Shown one piece after another: positions 20,927 through 34,320 of a DNA stretch of 64,000 bases. Below the pieces are notes generated by a model. It ran no database searches and was not told the origin of the DNA. It saw only the letters and a program-made list of their open reading frames with translations. Positions within the stretch are counted from its first letter, which is position 1. The number at the start of each line of letters is the position of its first letter. Both the position numbers and the translations under genes were made by a program. Source of the stretch: Emydura subglobosa (lineage: Eukaryota; Chordata; Testudines; Chelidae); assembly GCA_007922225.1 (NCBI GenBank), contig ML679956.1, positions 16,155,049-16,219,048 on the forward strand, given 5' to 3'.

Positions 20927-22365
20927 GGAACATATGATTGTCATACTGGATCAGACCTGAAATCCATTTTAGTCTAGCTTCCTGCCTCTTACAGTGACCA
21001 GCTAGAGCTGGGCAATATGTTTTTATGCTTTAGAGTAGGTATGACAATCCTACAATGGGCAAGTCTGATAATCTACCCGCACATGAGGTTTCATCCTGAT
21101 CTGTAATAGTTAGACATTTTCTTACACCCTGAAGCAAGAGCTTTAATATCACTTCCACAAAATGTATTATTTATCAATCTTGATATTCATATATATGTCC
21201 AATGCCTTTTTGACTCTTACATTCTTGGCCTCAGTGACTTTCACAAATACACGTTTTATTATAAATTATTTCTTTCTATTGGTTTTGAATTTCCCACTAA
21301 AGTAGAATCATAGAATCAGAGTTGGAAGGGACCTCAGGAGGTCATCTAGTCCAACCCCCTGCTCAAAGCAGGACTAACCTCAGCTATATCATCCCAGCCA
21401 GGGCTTTGTCAAGCTGCAGCTTAAAAACCTCCAAAGATGGAGATTCCACAACCTCCCTAGGTAACCCATTTCAGTGCTTCACCACCCTCCTAGTGAAAAA
21501 CTTTTTCCTAATGTCCAACCTAGACTTCCCCCACTGCAACTTGAGACCGTTGCTCCTTGTTCTGTCATCTGCCACCACCGAGAACAGCCTAGCTCCATCC
21601 TCCCTGGAACCCCCTTTCAGGTAGTTAAAGGCTGTTATCAAATCCCCCCTCATTCTCCTCTTCTGCAGACTAAAGTCACTTTGTTCTGTTTTATGAGACA
21701 AAGAACAGACATTCCTGATCTACAGACTCTATACTATTCATTATTTTATTCAGAATTATTTTGTGCCATTTATCACCTTATTTGCTTTTTTTGACCACAG
21801 TATAAAGCTGCAAATTGAGCAGAGGTCTTCATTAAGCTGTCTACCATGACAACCAGGCCTTTTTCCTGAATTGTTTAAGTTAATTTAGAAACCTGTAAAG
21901 TATCTGACTAGTTTAAATTTTTCCCAGAACATGCATTATTTTGCATTTATTGACATTGAATTTCATTTGCCATTGTATTGCCCATTGATCTAGCTTGTTT
22001 ACATCTCTCTGAAGTTTCTCAGTCACCTCTGTTCCTGACTAACCTAAATAATCTTGTCATCTGGAATTTGTGCTACCTCAATACTCAACCCCCCACCTCT
22101 TCCAAGATCATTAATAAATATATTATACAATGCAGGTCCTAATACTGAGTCTCTTGGAACCTTGCTGTTAATCTTTTGCCATAACAAGACTAGATCATTT
22201 AAATCCTACCGTTTCTTTTCTGGCTTCTAGCCAGTTTTTGAGTCATGACAATACTTTGCCTCTTGTCCCATGACATCTTACCCTCTTCAAGAATCTCTCA
22301 TGTGGGACTTTGACATGACCTTTGGCATCTAAATAAATTATGGGGAATTTCAAATTCACAATCCA
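20927..22365 (-). mobile_element. Old CR1/L3-like LINE 3' region, split by a younger CR1
   Basis: The left part (20927-21304) starts AGGAACATATGATTGTCATA, CTGGATCAGACC, a CR1-type 3' end read on the minus strand. The right part (about 21690-22365) continues with TTTATTGACATTGAATTTCA, TTTGCCATTGTATTGCCCAT, AATGCAGGTCCTAATACTGA and GTCATGACAATACTTTGCCT, a very characteristic conserved L3/CR1 segment. The piece between (21305-21680) is a separate CR1 insertion in the same orientation. Many small indels and no open frame indicate an old copy. Confidence 0.7.
21305..21680 (-). mobile_element. CR1 LINE 3' fragment inserted in an older LINE
   Basis: Begins AGAATCATAGAATCAGAGTT, the reverse complement of the CR1 3' tail (TTCTATGATTCTA), followed by GGAAGGGACCTCAGGAGGTC and ATCTAGTCCAACCCCCTGCT. 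On the minus strand it encodes the last part of the CR1 reverse-transcriptase protein: [17 protein letters not shown], then [19 protein letters not shown] and [10 protein letters not shown]. It is a 5'-truncated insertion, as is usual for CR1. It is closely similar to the copy at 53338-53883. Confidence 0.9.
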
Positions 22366-25300
22366 TCCTGGTATTTCTGTTAAAAGGCTTAGAAGAGAAC
22401 CCTTCAGAATTTAATTTGAGGACGCTTCCAGGAAACTTTTGCCTTGGGAGCTCTCCAGTTTTGGTTTTGTTGTTTAAGAAATATTGCAAGCCTGTGGTCT
22501 AGCAACAAGTTGCTGCCATAGAGAAATTCAAGGTTAGCTACAGAGTTGGATTAACTGGACTGTCAGATGCTGGAAGGACTGCAAAATTGACATTTAGGGC
22601 TAATAAGTAGTACTCTTCCATGATCCTTTCTGCTACACTGAAGCTACAGCTCTGTCAAGATTCCAGTCTCCTACCCAGAGGAAAGGTAACCACAAAGCAG
22701 TGCCTGCATGAGGATGTACAGGAGGTAGCAGTAAAAAAAAAAAGAGAAGAATCCCAGAGGGCACAGTCATCATTCAGCTGCCTCAGGGGAAGATTAGTAC
22801 AGAGGCCTTAGGAGAAGTAAGGGGAAAACCTCACCGTTGTCAGATGGTCCCAGGAGGTTTAGTCACTACCACCATCCTGGGATCAGAGTCAAATGCCATT
22901 AAAAATTCTATTACGAATACACAGTCCCAAATGACAGCATGTAAATCCAGGAAACATAGCAATAAGGAAAAGTGATGTAAAATTAAAAAGGGAGATAACT
23001 GGTGTTATTAGCCTTTACAAAGTGAACTCCTATACTTAATAATTACACAGCTTGTGTCCTGCCCACCTTATTTCATTGACCTGTGTCTGATAATTTCTCA
23101 GAGTTGAAGCTCTGCTTCCTTTGAGCTCAGTCTTGCTCCAGCCGACTTTACTGGCAACCTTCCCTTTGAACTTCAGTGACAGCAGTACCACTGTCTGGTG
23201 TCAGTTACCAAGTAAGCCATGCCTTAGACCCCTTGTGGTCCCTCTCCCTTGGTTAACAGGTCTGGCTTCATGCACCTCACTCTGGATGAAACCACATGGT
23301 CCAACCACTCTGGGACTGGATTTATGGGCTGCAGCCACCCTGTTTCCCAACTATGTCAACTAGATCAGCCTCCAATGAATGTTATCTATAAAATTTTTCC
23401 TCAAGAGCCTATAACAGTAACTCCTTAGTCACTCAAATACAGCTTCTTGCAAACAAAGCTTTACTTATTCTTTTACACAAAGATACATTGCATGCAGAAA
23501 AGGTTGAAAGAATAAAGTTCAATATGCATATTTTCCCTTACCTAAACCTTAAATCTTTCCTTGCAAATTTTGGTGCATTTCATCTAGCATAGTTTCCTCC
23601 ATCTCTGGACTGAGAGAAGCACTCTGTCCTGCTCGCACAATGCTGTGTCTCTGTATACCACCTGCCATGACTGTTAATTCTCACTCACACTACCTGGGCA
23701 ACCTCCTGCTCTAGTCCAACATCTTTAAAACGTGAGTTTCCCCTTTGATTCTAGACTTAGCATTAGGAAGATAAACCCTTCTTAGCCTGGATGGGGCCAG
23801 GTAGAGGGAATTCCCCAATAAACAGCTTCCTTATTTCCTCTAAGACTCTTAACTGTCACTGTTTTGCCTTTCCTGCTTGATTCCTTCAACAGGCTTTTGA
23901 TCTACTTTATGCATTCAAGCAGGAAAATGTCACAAGTAAATCAGAGGCATAGAATATTTATAAAAAGCATTATACATAAAATGCAGATATGGAGACTGAG
24001 GTAGTTCACAATATATAAATCACACTCAGACATTCTGTAAAAGAAATCTGCACAGCAAGTGTTAAGATTGAAGAGTTAAGCACTTACAGACAACAACCTT
24101 AACTCCACCCCCTTCTATGCCTTCCTTTTAGTCTTGGTTAGATGATCACATAAACATACTTTAAATATGACAATACAGTATTCAGGATTTTTTCATGAAA
24201 CCTTAGACAATACTGCAAAATTACATGTGTATAGGCCAAACAGCCCATTAGAGTCAAAGTATTATCAGAAAATATGCTACAAAGCAGAATGATACAGAAA
24301 AACATGTAATGCAGTGGTAAGAGCAAATGATTTTCTTCCAACAGGGTGAAAAGGAAGGCATGTTCTTTAAAGGACAAAATTTCATGCATATTAAAGGGAA
24401 AAAAAAGTATCACTGAAGTTGAATAGCTTTGCTCAACACTGCACAAACCTCATGTGCAGAGAGGTTCATAGCAGCTGTCACTGCAGTTTCTTTGGAGATC
24501 ATGATTGAGGACTAAGGGTCAGTTATTTGAAGTGCCTACTTCTCACATCTCCAGATGATGCTTGCTACATATTACTCCTGGTCTTCAAATAAAGCATGTC
24601 TTTGATGAACTCTGATTTGGTTGTGGCCTCCTCAGGATATGAGTTGTCGGAGTCCAGCATAGAGTGCTCGCTCCCAATACCAGCAGCCTGAGAAATGCAA
24701 AGCATTATTTTGTTGGGCTATTCTTGCCCCTGCAGGGGAATCTTTTAGAATAACTTGAGAGACGTTTTAGAGAAAGCTAAAATATTTATTTTTTTCCCCA
24801 TCCACAAAGAATTTTTTTGTTTTTTACATTGTAAAATAAAATAAAATTGCTCAATCATACTATACAGCATATTGCACTCAACGGTGACAGTAAAACTTCC
24901 TTCTCCACAGTTACACAGTACAGCAGTTTAACATAGAACACTACATATCTTCCCAGCTTTAAATGACAAGGACTCAGAAAAAGTGAGGGGAAAACCAGTT
25001 TGGGGGAGGAGACTATGGTGAAAGATACACCTACCCGCCAGGGCACTGGGCTTGTTTCTATGCCACAGCAAATATATCCCCACACTCCACAATACCCACC
25101 CAACAATTTAAATGGACAACAGCCATGACTACAGCAGCCTAAATGCCTCAAATCTGCATTGGGATGAGGAGATTTCAGCAATAGCAGCAGCACCAGTCAC
25201 CTGAAAAGCAAGAAAGGAGAAAAAGTTAGTAGAGACAGATTCCCGTGGTGACCATAAACATCCAGGCTGCTGCCCAATAAGACAAAAAATACTCAAGGTC

Positions 25301-26653
25301 CTCGCCATTCCTCAACAATTTACCCTTATGTGGGATTACATCTCCCAATTATCCCCTCAAGCCCATGCATGGCCCAGTAGACAAAGACAGATTGCCTTGA
25401 TCTAGCCTGTCATCTACAGCCACCAAAGAGATGGCCGGGTTTATCCAGAAGCCCAGGAGGCAGGTCTAGAAGAGATCAAAGAGTAAAAGGAAGCAGTGTT
25501 GCAACCTGTGCTGTATGTGGGAGGGGGGCGGCAGGACTCCTGCCTGTGAAGCTGCTTGGGATGGACAGAATAATATTAAGTTTTTGAACCATATCACTCA
25601 TGCTGACAGCAGCACCTTGGGCAATGGTAAGATAGCAAGTGTGCGTCTGTAATACAGTACAGCTGAAAGGGCAGAAAGTTTTTAAACAGACAACCACCAT
25701 TACAATTAAAGGAACTTAATTGAAAGCTAACCAAAGTTAGTATGAACTGGAATACAAGTTGTCCAGCTAATCAGACACTGAATAGCAAGGAATTTCCTAA
25801 AAATGGAACAATTAATTGGTGTTCATTTACCAAATACAGTAACAATTCCACTGTTGTATGTGGGAAAAACAGTGACTTTACATGCTTCCACTGTAGTCTT
25901 AACACATTGGTAAGATTATATTTCAGACACTCGTCAACTGTCTATTCGGCATAGAGTACCTTTAAAACAAAACAGGCTGGTACATTACTAAATATTTGTT
26001 TTAGTTTCTCTGCTCTAGTTCCTGCTAAGGAGTTTAGACACAAGTGTGTCTGAATTTTTAAATGTTTTTGAAGATGAAGTTGTACACAGTGTGGCTGAAG
26101 GTTAACATTTCCTCATTCTGAGAGTGGGGATGTGGAGATGGTGCTACCTAATCTTCCACCATCCCCCACCCCAAAGATGACACTTGCCTGTTGCACTCTC
26201 AACAAGCTTGACATCTACCTACTTCTCTCCCTCTCCATACTAGTGTGAATTGAGATTTTAGCAAAGCATTCTTCAGTGAAAAGAACTTTGGCTTCAAGCC
26301 TAGCTAAGATATATGGGTAAGCTCAAGAAGGTGTGAGAGGGAATCAGCAAAGAGACTTCCTCAGCACTGTTCAAAGAAATGCTACTCCTCATGGCCTACA
26401 TGCAAGGCTTTAAATGGATCCAGATTTCAATCCCCACTAGCATCTCTTCACTTAGATACAGTAAGTGGTCAACAGTGTAACAATTTACATGACTGCCTTG
26501 ACTGTTCGTTCCCCAGCTGAAAATTTAGACAAGGAAAATTAATGTTTAAAAGAATGTTCCATTACTGGGTTTAGTTTTTACTCATCACATATCAAGTGAC
26601 TAGTTCACATTAACAGTTGCTTGTTATCTTTAGCTTCACACTGACTGTGTCAC
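22366..26653. other. Unassigned DNA with one repeat-like segment
   Basis: No host gene recognised. The segment 23100-23850 (GGTCTGGCTTCATGCACCTC, CTTAGCCTGGATGGGGCCAG) is less AT-rich and could be an old minus-strand LTR, but no paired ends were found. The remainder is AT-rich without transposon termini. Short open frames here lack recognisable domains. Confidence 0.4.
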
Positions 26654-26952
26654 TAAGGCCTTGTCTACAAGTAAAAGGTTTACAGACATAGCTATACCAG
26701 CAAACCCTCCTAGTTTAGATACAGTTTATAGTGGTGAAAAAAGTCCTTTTGGTGATTTAGCTTATATAAGCTTTCAGTGAAATACTATGTACCAACACAC
26801 ACTTTTTTTTTTTTTTTTTTTTTTGTAAAGTATTACTACATCTACACTACAGCTTTGGCTGGCACAAGTGGATAATTAAAAAAATTTAATACCCCCTCCA
26901 TCCCAAACAAACTTAGTTATGCCAGAAAAATGTAAGTGTAGACTAAGCCTTA
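26654..26952. mobile_element. MITE, ends TAAGGCCTTGTCTACA / TGTAGACTAAGCCTTA
   Basis: The inverted ends are clear. The outermost TA on each side could be a TA target duplication or part of the ends. The interior has ACAGACATAGCTATACCAGC, mirrored in part by CTTAGTTATGCCAGAAAAAT, and an expanded T run at 26803-26824. A second internal TCTACACTACAGC motif lies near 26841. It is non-coding. Confidence 0.7.
26803..26824. repeat. Poly-T tract (22 T)
   Basis: Homopolymer inside the 26654-26952 MITE, likely polymorphic in length. Confidence 0.9.
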
Positions 26953-29900
26953 GTATAATAATGAGATTTATCTTCAGCATCATTTAGATCTATTGATGCT
27001 TTAGTTTATCTGAACGTTATACACCCTTTGCCCCCTTTGAGCAGTGTCCATTTTCTCCTAATTACGTATATTGGTCTAGCTTCCTTAATATATGTGGGTC
27101 TTTTCTAACTTGCCTGTCTACATGCTTTTAACCGTGGGCTCTACTGGCCAAGTGCTAGACAGCACTAGTTATGTGACTAAATTCCCATCAACACAAGTAA
27201 AGGTTGCATGACCGGGCCCTGTTTTTAAAAAAGTGCCTGTTGCATAGCTCAAATATAACGCAATGTCAAGTGGACAAAACCCTCAATTTCTGCTGGCTCA
27301 GCTCACAACCACCTTTCCTGTAATCCCCAACACCCACTGTGGTGTTCCTAACAAGTAGCAGTAGTAAATACTACACTACTTGGTTGTGATAGGTTTTTTT
27401 TTTTTTTGGTAGCAATTTCTTTCCCTCTCATGTTAAAATGTATGATATAAACTGAATGTTTTGTGTTTGTCTGAGTGTAATACTTCTGTTTTGTACAGGT
27501 TATTGGAAGGTAAACCTGGTAACAGTCAATAAAGCCAAGTCTTCACTGAAAGTTGTTTTAATTCAGATAATTTCTTACCATGCTCAATGAAATCCAGAAG
27601 ATTTCAGTGCAGTTCCCTGAAAGAGAAAGCAGCCTTTAAAGATAGTTTTTAGTGAAATAAAAGTCTAACTCTGAAGAAACTATTACCAGCATAATTCTAC
27701 GTTTAGTTAAATAAATAAATACTTATCTGGTCAATTGTTGCCTGGAATCCTTTTGTGCTTGTATCTCTTGAGTTAGAGGCCATATTTCTAAAAAAGTGCA
27801 CTTGAGATTTGAAATTGGAATCTGAGGACAACCTACAGCTTGACTCTAAGAAGTCTGAATGCACCAACACATTCCAGTGGAGTGGCTGAGGTAAAGTTCA
27901 GTTATCAAGTGTGACAAAGCAGTCAATAGCAATCCAAAAGTTACATGGAGAGCAAACTAAACAGCAGAGTATTTGGCATGTATCACTGATTCATTACAAA
28001 ACTCATTGAGAAGAGAAAAATCAGATGTTTGACTACGCAGCTTTGATTAAAGTTAGACAGCATTTCAATCTAGCTGAAATGCAAAATGACTTCTATGGCA
28101 AGTGTCTGAATACTAGTATGACCAAAATTTATATTTTTAGTTTCTAAAAGACTGATATCACCAATATTTATGTGTGGCCCTTTATGAATCAATATTCTGT
28201 GTAATAACTAATAAGCCAAACAAGCATAAAAAAATGCCAATATTTCAAATTAAGATCGCATATACTTCCATTCCTTTCATCCTACCCTCTCTTATTCCAT
28301 TTCTCATCTCTCCCATATGGATGTTCCAAACTTTTAGTCCCTTAATACTTACATTGTAACCTCTTCAGGGTACTATTTGGAGGCACAAAGTGGGACTCCA
28401 AGCCCCCCCTTGGGTTTCAAACAGGAAGTCTGATCCAGGCCCACGTCCTCCTAGCCCCAGGTAGAACTCTTAACTGCAAAGCAGTCTGAGTGGGAATGTG
28501 AATTTGCTGCTCCCAGCTTGTGCCCGGAGTCAATGTATATATATATATATTTGGTAAACAAAAAGAGGCAGGGTGATTCAGATAAGAAAGGGCTGGTGAT
28601 TAAATTAAGGATCAGGAAGGAAAGAATTGTGAGGTAGCAGGGTTCATCTGTATTCAGGTCAATTCCAGAACAAAGAACAGAAATTTCATCCACGGCATCC
28701 ATAAAGTCAACAATTATAGTCATGATTTTTAATATTCACTGGGCACCATCTGTGCACTTAGGACTGTTCAGAATATTCCAGAAAATGTAATCCGTGAGCC
28801 AACACGTATAAAAAGTGTAGCCCTGGATAAGATGGCTTACATATTTAAGTATGAAGTGTACAGTTATTGAGCACATGTTAATAGCTATGAGTGGAGGCGC
28901 TGAAGGCAATAGAAGTTTTACCTGATTAAGGACTGGAAGATTTAACCCTCCAACTTGCTCCCCGCCTCCTCGAAGAGGAAGAGCTGCCCAGAGTTCCTGT
29001 GCCTGTTTATTTTATTTTCCTTTCTGCAGTGGCCATGATATACCTCAGAAGACTCCATTTTTTTCCCTCAACTTTTAAATATGTAATTTTCTTGGTGATT
29101 GGTTTTAAATATTCTCCTGTGAGAACTGCAACTCAATGACTGTAGTGTTGTGTTTAAGAGCTTTCTGGAAAGTAACTAGCCTTTAAACAGGAAAAGAAAA
29201 AGTGTCAGTTTCATTCAGTTTCTAGTCTATTATTTGTGGTATGGTAACATCCCTAGATCCCCACTCAGGTGCAGTATAAGTTCATGGGGCCTTGGCCTAG
29301 CCTAGTAGGATGTTTCCAAAAATTAAATGATTTATTCCAAGCTTGGAGAACTCCAAAAAGTAAGTAGCCTAAATAACTGAAAGTAATCTAGATTTTTCTA
29401 CAATTGTTGTATTTCAGAGTTAGTAACAAAGTAAGAATATACATTAAAATTTTAAACCTAACCAGTGTCCTTTAAGAGACTCAACACAAGAGGTCAGAAT
29501 ATGTTAGTATTAGAGGTAAGTAAGTGTAATATTTCATACTTAAGTGGCCTTACTTACAGAAGGAATATACTTATAGATTTAGGCTCCTAAACAAAAGTAG
29601 CACATTGAAGCTACAGGTGCATTTGACTTCAAATGGAACTACAGGTGCTTAGCATCTTTGAAAAAGCAGCTAACTCTTAGATAGTGGATGCCTGCTGTAA
29701 TTTCAGACACCCAAGTTTGTCCTAGTATTTTAGTTAATGTAACCTCTGGCTACTTCACATCAGCATCCTGATAGTCAGGAACCTGCAGTACGGCTCGGTA
29801 ATAAGCAACAGGAGCATTGCAGGTTTAGAACAGTAGTCCAGCCTCTGCCAAGCACAGTTCAGAGAATCAGAGTACAACATACAGCCTAGAAGCTGCTTTG

Positions 29901-30262
29901 AAGAAGAGAGATTCTCCAGACAAAACAAAAAAGTCACGGTCTACATAACCAGCCCTCCCCCCCGCCCAAAAAAACCCAAAACATTCACCATTCTTCATAC
30001 CAGAAAGAAAAGTGTCAACCCAGTAACCATCTCTGTGGAGTCTTGCAGACTCTACTTCCAGTCCTGAAGACATGCAAGAAGTTAACCTACAAAACAGCAG
30101 TGACCACTCCCGTATATCAAAATAGGCAGGTACCAGACAAAGCCTCAGATCTAGGAAAGCGAAGTCTTTCCAATCCATTTCACTCAGTTTCAGCCATCCT
30201 TCACAAAAGCAAAGGATACACAGCCCTGAGCTCCAGACCCCAGATTTTGAGATCTAACCAGC
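26953..30262. other. Unassigned AT-rich DNA
   Basis: Contains a T run at 27391-27402, a short (AT)n at about 28535-28550 and an ACTTCAAATGGAACTACAGG palindromic patch near 29626. No gene, RNA gene or transposon end is supported. Confidence 0.5.
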
Positions 30263-30562
30263 TAGGGTATGTGTACACTGCAGCTGGGAGGTATTCCCAG
30301 CACAGGCAAACAGACCTGAGCTAGCTCAGATTGAGCTACTGTGTTAAAAACAGCAATGTGGATGTTGTGGCACCAGTAGCAGCTTGGGCTAACCAAGCAA
30401 TTAAAAGCCTGCCCAACTCCCTGGGACCAGGCTCAGGCAGCTAATCTGTGTCACAATAACCACATTGCTATTTTAGGGCACCAGCTTAAGCTGAGCTAGC
30501 ATGAGTCTGTCTACCCACAGTGGGAATCACACCTCCCTGCTGCAGTGCAGACGTACACCAAG
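30263..30562. mobile_element. MITE with about 40-bp inverted ends
   Basis: The left end TAGGGTATGTGTACACTGCA, continuing GCTGGGAGGTATTCCCA, pairs with the right end TGGGAATCACACCTCCCTGC, continuing TGCAGTGCAGACGTACACCA. The interior is also partly palindromic: GAGCTAGCTCAGATTGAGCT against AGCTTAAGCTGAGCTAGCAT, and CAGCAATGTGGATG against CCACATTGCTATTT. The element at 44119-44385 belongs to the same or a close family. It is non-coding. Confidence 0.75.
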
Positions 30563-33500
30563 CATCCTCAACTGCTACAAAAGCTGCTATCGTGAAGTAA
30601 GCAAAAGTAAAATATACACTGAAAAGCCAGAACTGGGAAGACCAACACAGTGAAGGAAAGTGTGAGAAATTGCATCTGACCCAACAAAGAATGCCAGAAT
30701 GGGTGTAAAGAAACATGTACAGCTAGGAAGAGATAAACAGAGGTCTAAATCCACTCATGTCTTCCACTGGAGGACTCCTGCCCACCTGACAGCACAAAAA
30801 TTAGTTGCCACCTCCTTTTTACAAGGAGCCAAGAAGGTGACCAGTGCATCCAAAAAAAATGGCCTATGCTGGTATTTAAAAAAAAAAAAAAAAAAAGTAG
30901 CCAGAGCCAGATGTGCGCTAATTCAAAATACATGACTACTAGGTCTCCATGGAACACCTATGGGAAAACAAGGCTTCCCCTTTACAGGTATAATAAGGGA
31001 AGGAGGGCAGCAGTGGAAATCCTGTCAGCTTCCCCTGGGATTGCATCTCCATTGTACCAGTGAAGCAGATTGTGCCACAAAAAGGTGTTATTGGACACAG
31101 GGTATAAATATAGCTCAACGTTCATTCTCCATTCAATAAGCAATGGACAAAAGACATGCACATAGACCCCTTTACATTGATCATAATCTCAGATTTCCCC
31201 AAACTGGTAGAAACCTATTAGCCATCCCACTCTCTCTCCTATTGTTGTGTTATCATGAGGGGTCTAGCTACCCCACAGAGCAGTTCAGCTATGCTGAAAG
31301 AACCTGTATTCTCTCATCACATCTACAGAAAGGAAAGTATAACATGTCGATACACACATTCCACTTTTAAAAGGTGATAGAGAAGTCTGCTTTTTAATCA
31401 CACTCATTCACTGGTCTATTTTAATAGCCATATGCAGCTTAATGCTGTATTTTACTGATATCACAAACGACATAACCAGTGTCCCAATCTGTGCACTCTG
31501 AGGATTAGTATGATGTAAGCTAAAACTGCACTATACAAAACACTGCTATAGTATGTGAGGTTATCAATTTAACTTCTAAATTTTGATCTGTTGTGTAGTT
31601 TTACTGATTTCACTTTTAGAATACTGTTGGAATAATTTCCCCCTTGCCTAAAAAACCTTGACACTATCATTTGGAACTGTATTTTGTACCAGATAGAATT
31701 TCAGGGATGGTATTCAGCATTCGAAATTATAGACTTGTTACAGCCTTGATATCTGTTTAATGGCGCCTCACTCTGTTTTGACCAAATAAGCTTGTTGCTT
31801 CTTCTAAACTTTTCATCTCAATGTCAGGCAAGTGCATTTCTTAAACAAAAGCATCCGCACATGCAACACTGCATTCCTACCCATCTTATAGGCTCAAGCC
31901 CTCAAACCAAGTCCACTTTCTGTAACCTGGGTGTTCTTGCACTCTTTCCTCCTCCACTGATTAATTCCTTATTGTTTCTTCTGCAAGGTCACACCAGTGC
32001 CTTATTTCCATCTCCAGCACAATACTCATCTCAGCCTTTCAATTCACCTCTTCTTTTGATTACTGCAGGAACCACCTCAGTATCTTCCCAAAGTCCCAGC
32101 ACATATGGAATGCTGCAGCTACAAAACACTCACAAAGAATAGAGATCATCCTTCAACATCACCACTAAGTCCCCACTTCAGAAGTGCCTTTAAAAAAAAA
32201 AAAAAAAAAAAAGAGATTACTCCCAGTGGAATTTTATCTAGCCTTCCTTTGGAGCCAGCACTCCACCCTATCCAGCCATTTGCACCTGCTTTCACCTGTT
32301 CTATCCCACAGTTTCATCTCTGTTCAGACAAGAACATTTTTAGTTATTCCTGGTCACCTGCATAAGCCTCCCTTTATCTCTGCAATATCAACTAAGGTTA
32401 AAATTACTTTCCCCCCCCCCCGCCTATGTCTCAATTTCTGTTATTGGCCTTGTAACTAAGTGCTTTAATTTCAAAATGATGTCTTCACATGGCACAAATT
32501 ACTGAAAACAGTAGTATAGAATCTGACATTAAATCTGTAGATAGAAAATTATGTAGATACAGTCTAAGCAAGGGGCTCTAACAAATTCCAAGGAATCACA
32601 TACACAATCAGAGATTTCAGTCAGCCTTTTAACCATCAGCAGCATACCAACCAATTGCTAATTGTTTGGAGAACAATATATGTGTACCTTAAGACTTTCG
32701 TGATGTCAAATTGTCATACTGTTGTATCCAACTCTGACACCAGAAAGAGGGAGATGTGTCTCAAAAGAAAGATAAGCTACCTAAATGAAACCCCTCTCTG
32801 GGAATTAATAGCAAGGTCAGAATCACACGAAGATAAAGTTTAGTAAGTCTAATCTTCCGATTATATATTTTTTACAGTACTTCCACTCCATGACATCCAG
32901 ATAATTCCATAATAATATCTGATCACTCCCACGTGCTCAAAACACATTATGTTTATCTTGGCAGATTTGCAGTATTAGATATAAATAAAACTTTATAATC
33001 TCTGGCATTTAAAAAAAAATCATAAATTGGTTTATAACAGGTGTCTCAAAAGGATGACATGTTCTCATCCAGTGTCTTGCTGTCTGAACTAAGGCTAACC
33101 TAAAAACATAACAATTCCTTAATTACCAATAACTTTGTTAAGTCACTGAAAACAGACTTATGCCAAACAGTTATTTTCTCCCTTACCATAACTCCAGTAA
33201 GAGTCATCTTCTATTTTTAATGGCAAAGGAGAGCCTTGTTAAAACCTATGTTTAATAGTTAAAAAAAAAAATGCAACTTTTGCACTGTTGAAAAACGCAG
33301 GATATTATATGAGAGGCTGGTAGCATGGCCTAAGTTTGCCCAACACTTGCTATTATAAGACCCTATTTACAGTTACTTACATAACTTCCTCAAATGTTAA
33401 CCATTCAGGCTGAAATTTTACATGCTGGTTGTCTGCCTCAGGCAGAATTGTTCTGGAAAATTTAGCTAAAAAATGTACCATTTTCAAGAACGAGGCTAGG

Positions 33501-34179
33501 GAAACATTATTTTGTCCATGTTAAATTCTGGTAACCTTTTCTTTTAAAACTAACATCTTCACACTTGAGAGCAGGGACCTGAAATTTGCCAGGAAGGGGG
33601 TGGCTGTGTCTCAGGGATGTGCCTTTTACTATCCCTGCAAAGAAACCAGCCAATCCCGGTGGCAGGGGAGGTATCGGCTTGCACATGCTTAGTAGAGACT
33701 TAGATTTTAGCAAATAAATTCCCTAAACATTCCATCAGCTTGAAGCTGAGCAGGCTTTTCAGCGTAATTACAGCTCTGGGCTGCTGTGGACCATGCCAGG
33801 TCCAGGCACCTGAACTGAGAACAGGGATCCTGTCTTTCCTGTGCTCTCAATGATCCCACCAAATCTATGTTAAAAGAGCATTAAGTCATGAAATGCCAGA
33901 ATGAAGGTTGCAATGCCCGTGCAAGCCCTGTGTGTGTACACATTTAAGACTATCATAATTACATGACCACATACTATATTTTCCACGGGATCCTTCCCTC
34001 ATTCAGTACACACGTTGAATGGTGCTCACTTAATGAACAAGTATTCAGTCTTTTGAATTATCATTATTCAAGGTGGGGCCTTAGGCCTCATTTACTGCAC
34101 ACCATTCAAATTCTGTTCTGGAGACAAAATTATTCATTTCCTCATTGGCTTGTCTAGGACACTAATCACTAGAATATCT
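30563..34179. other. Unassigned DNA with homopolymer runs
   Basis: Carries A runs at 30878-30896 and 32192-32212 and a C run at 32411-32421. The 31790-32400 part is pyrimidine-rich on this strand. The A runs could be tails of short retroinsertions, but no SINE body was recognised in front of them. No gene found. Confidence 0.45.
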
Positions 34180-34320
34180 GAGGGCACAAACATAAATGAA
34201 ATTATTTTCATAGTACCCTTGTGATGTAAAAGGGTTGTATTATCTCCATTTTACAGATGGAGAACTGTTTACAGTTTAGAGATTACAGTTAAAAGTATCC
34301 ACTAATTGTGGGTGGCTGAT
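34180..34320 (-). mobile_element. MIR-type SINE fragment
   Basis: TTATCTCCATTTTACAGATG followed by GAGAACTG is the reverse complement of the MIR 3' part (CATCTGTAAAATGG...). It is preceded by CTTGTGATGTAAAAGGGTTG, which fits the next MIR block. Diverged and truncated. Confidence 0.5.

Noticed and set aside
24138..24446. A 102-codon minus-strand hydrophobic frame considered as a membrane protein exon
   Set aside because: Phe/Leu richness reflects A-rich plus-strand sequence. No similarity, no splice signals and no neighbours in support.
25742..25954. A 70-codon Asn/Ser-rich frame with several N-x-S/T sites, considered as a glycoprotein exon
   Set aside because: No signal peptide, splice sites or recognisable family. 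The AT-rich background produces such codons by chance.
30699..32459. Frames containing poly-lysine at 30878 and 32192
   Set aside because: They result from the A runs; no domain and no conserved context.
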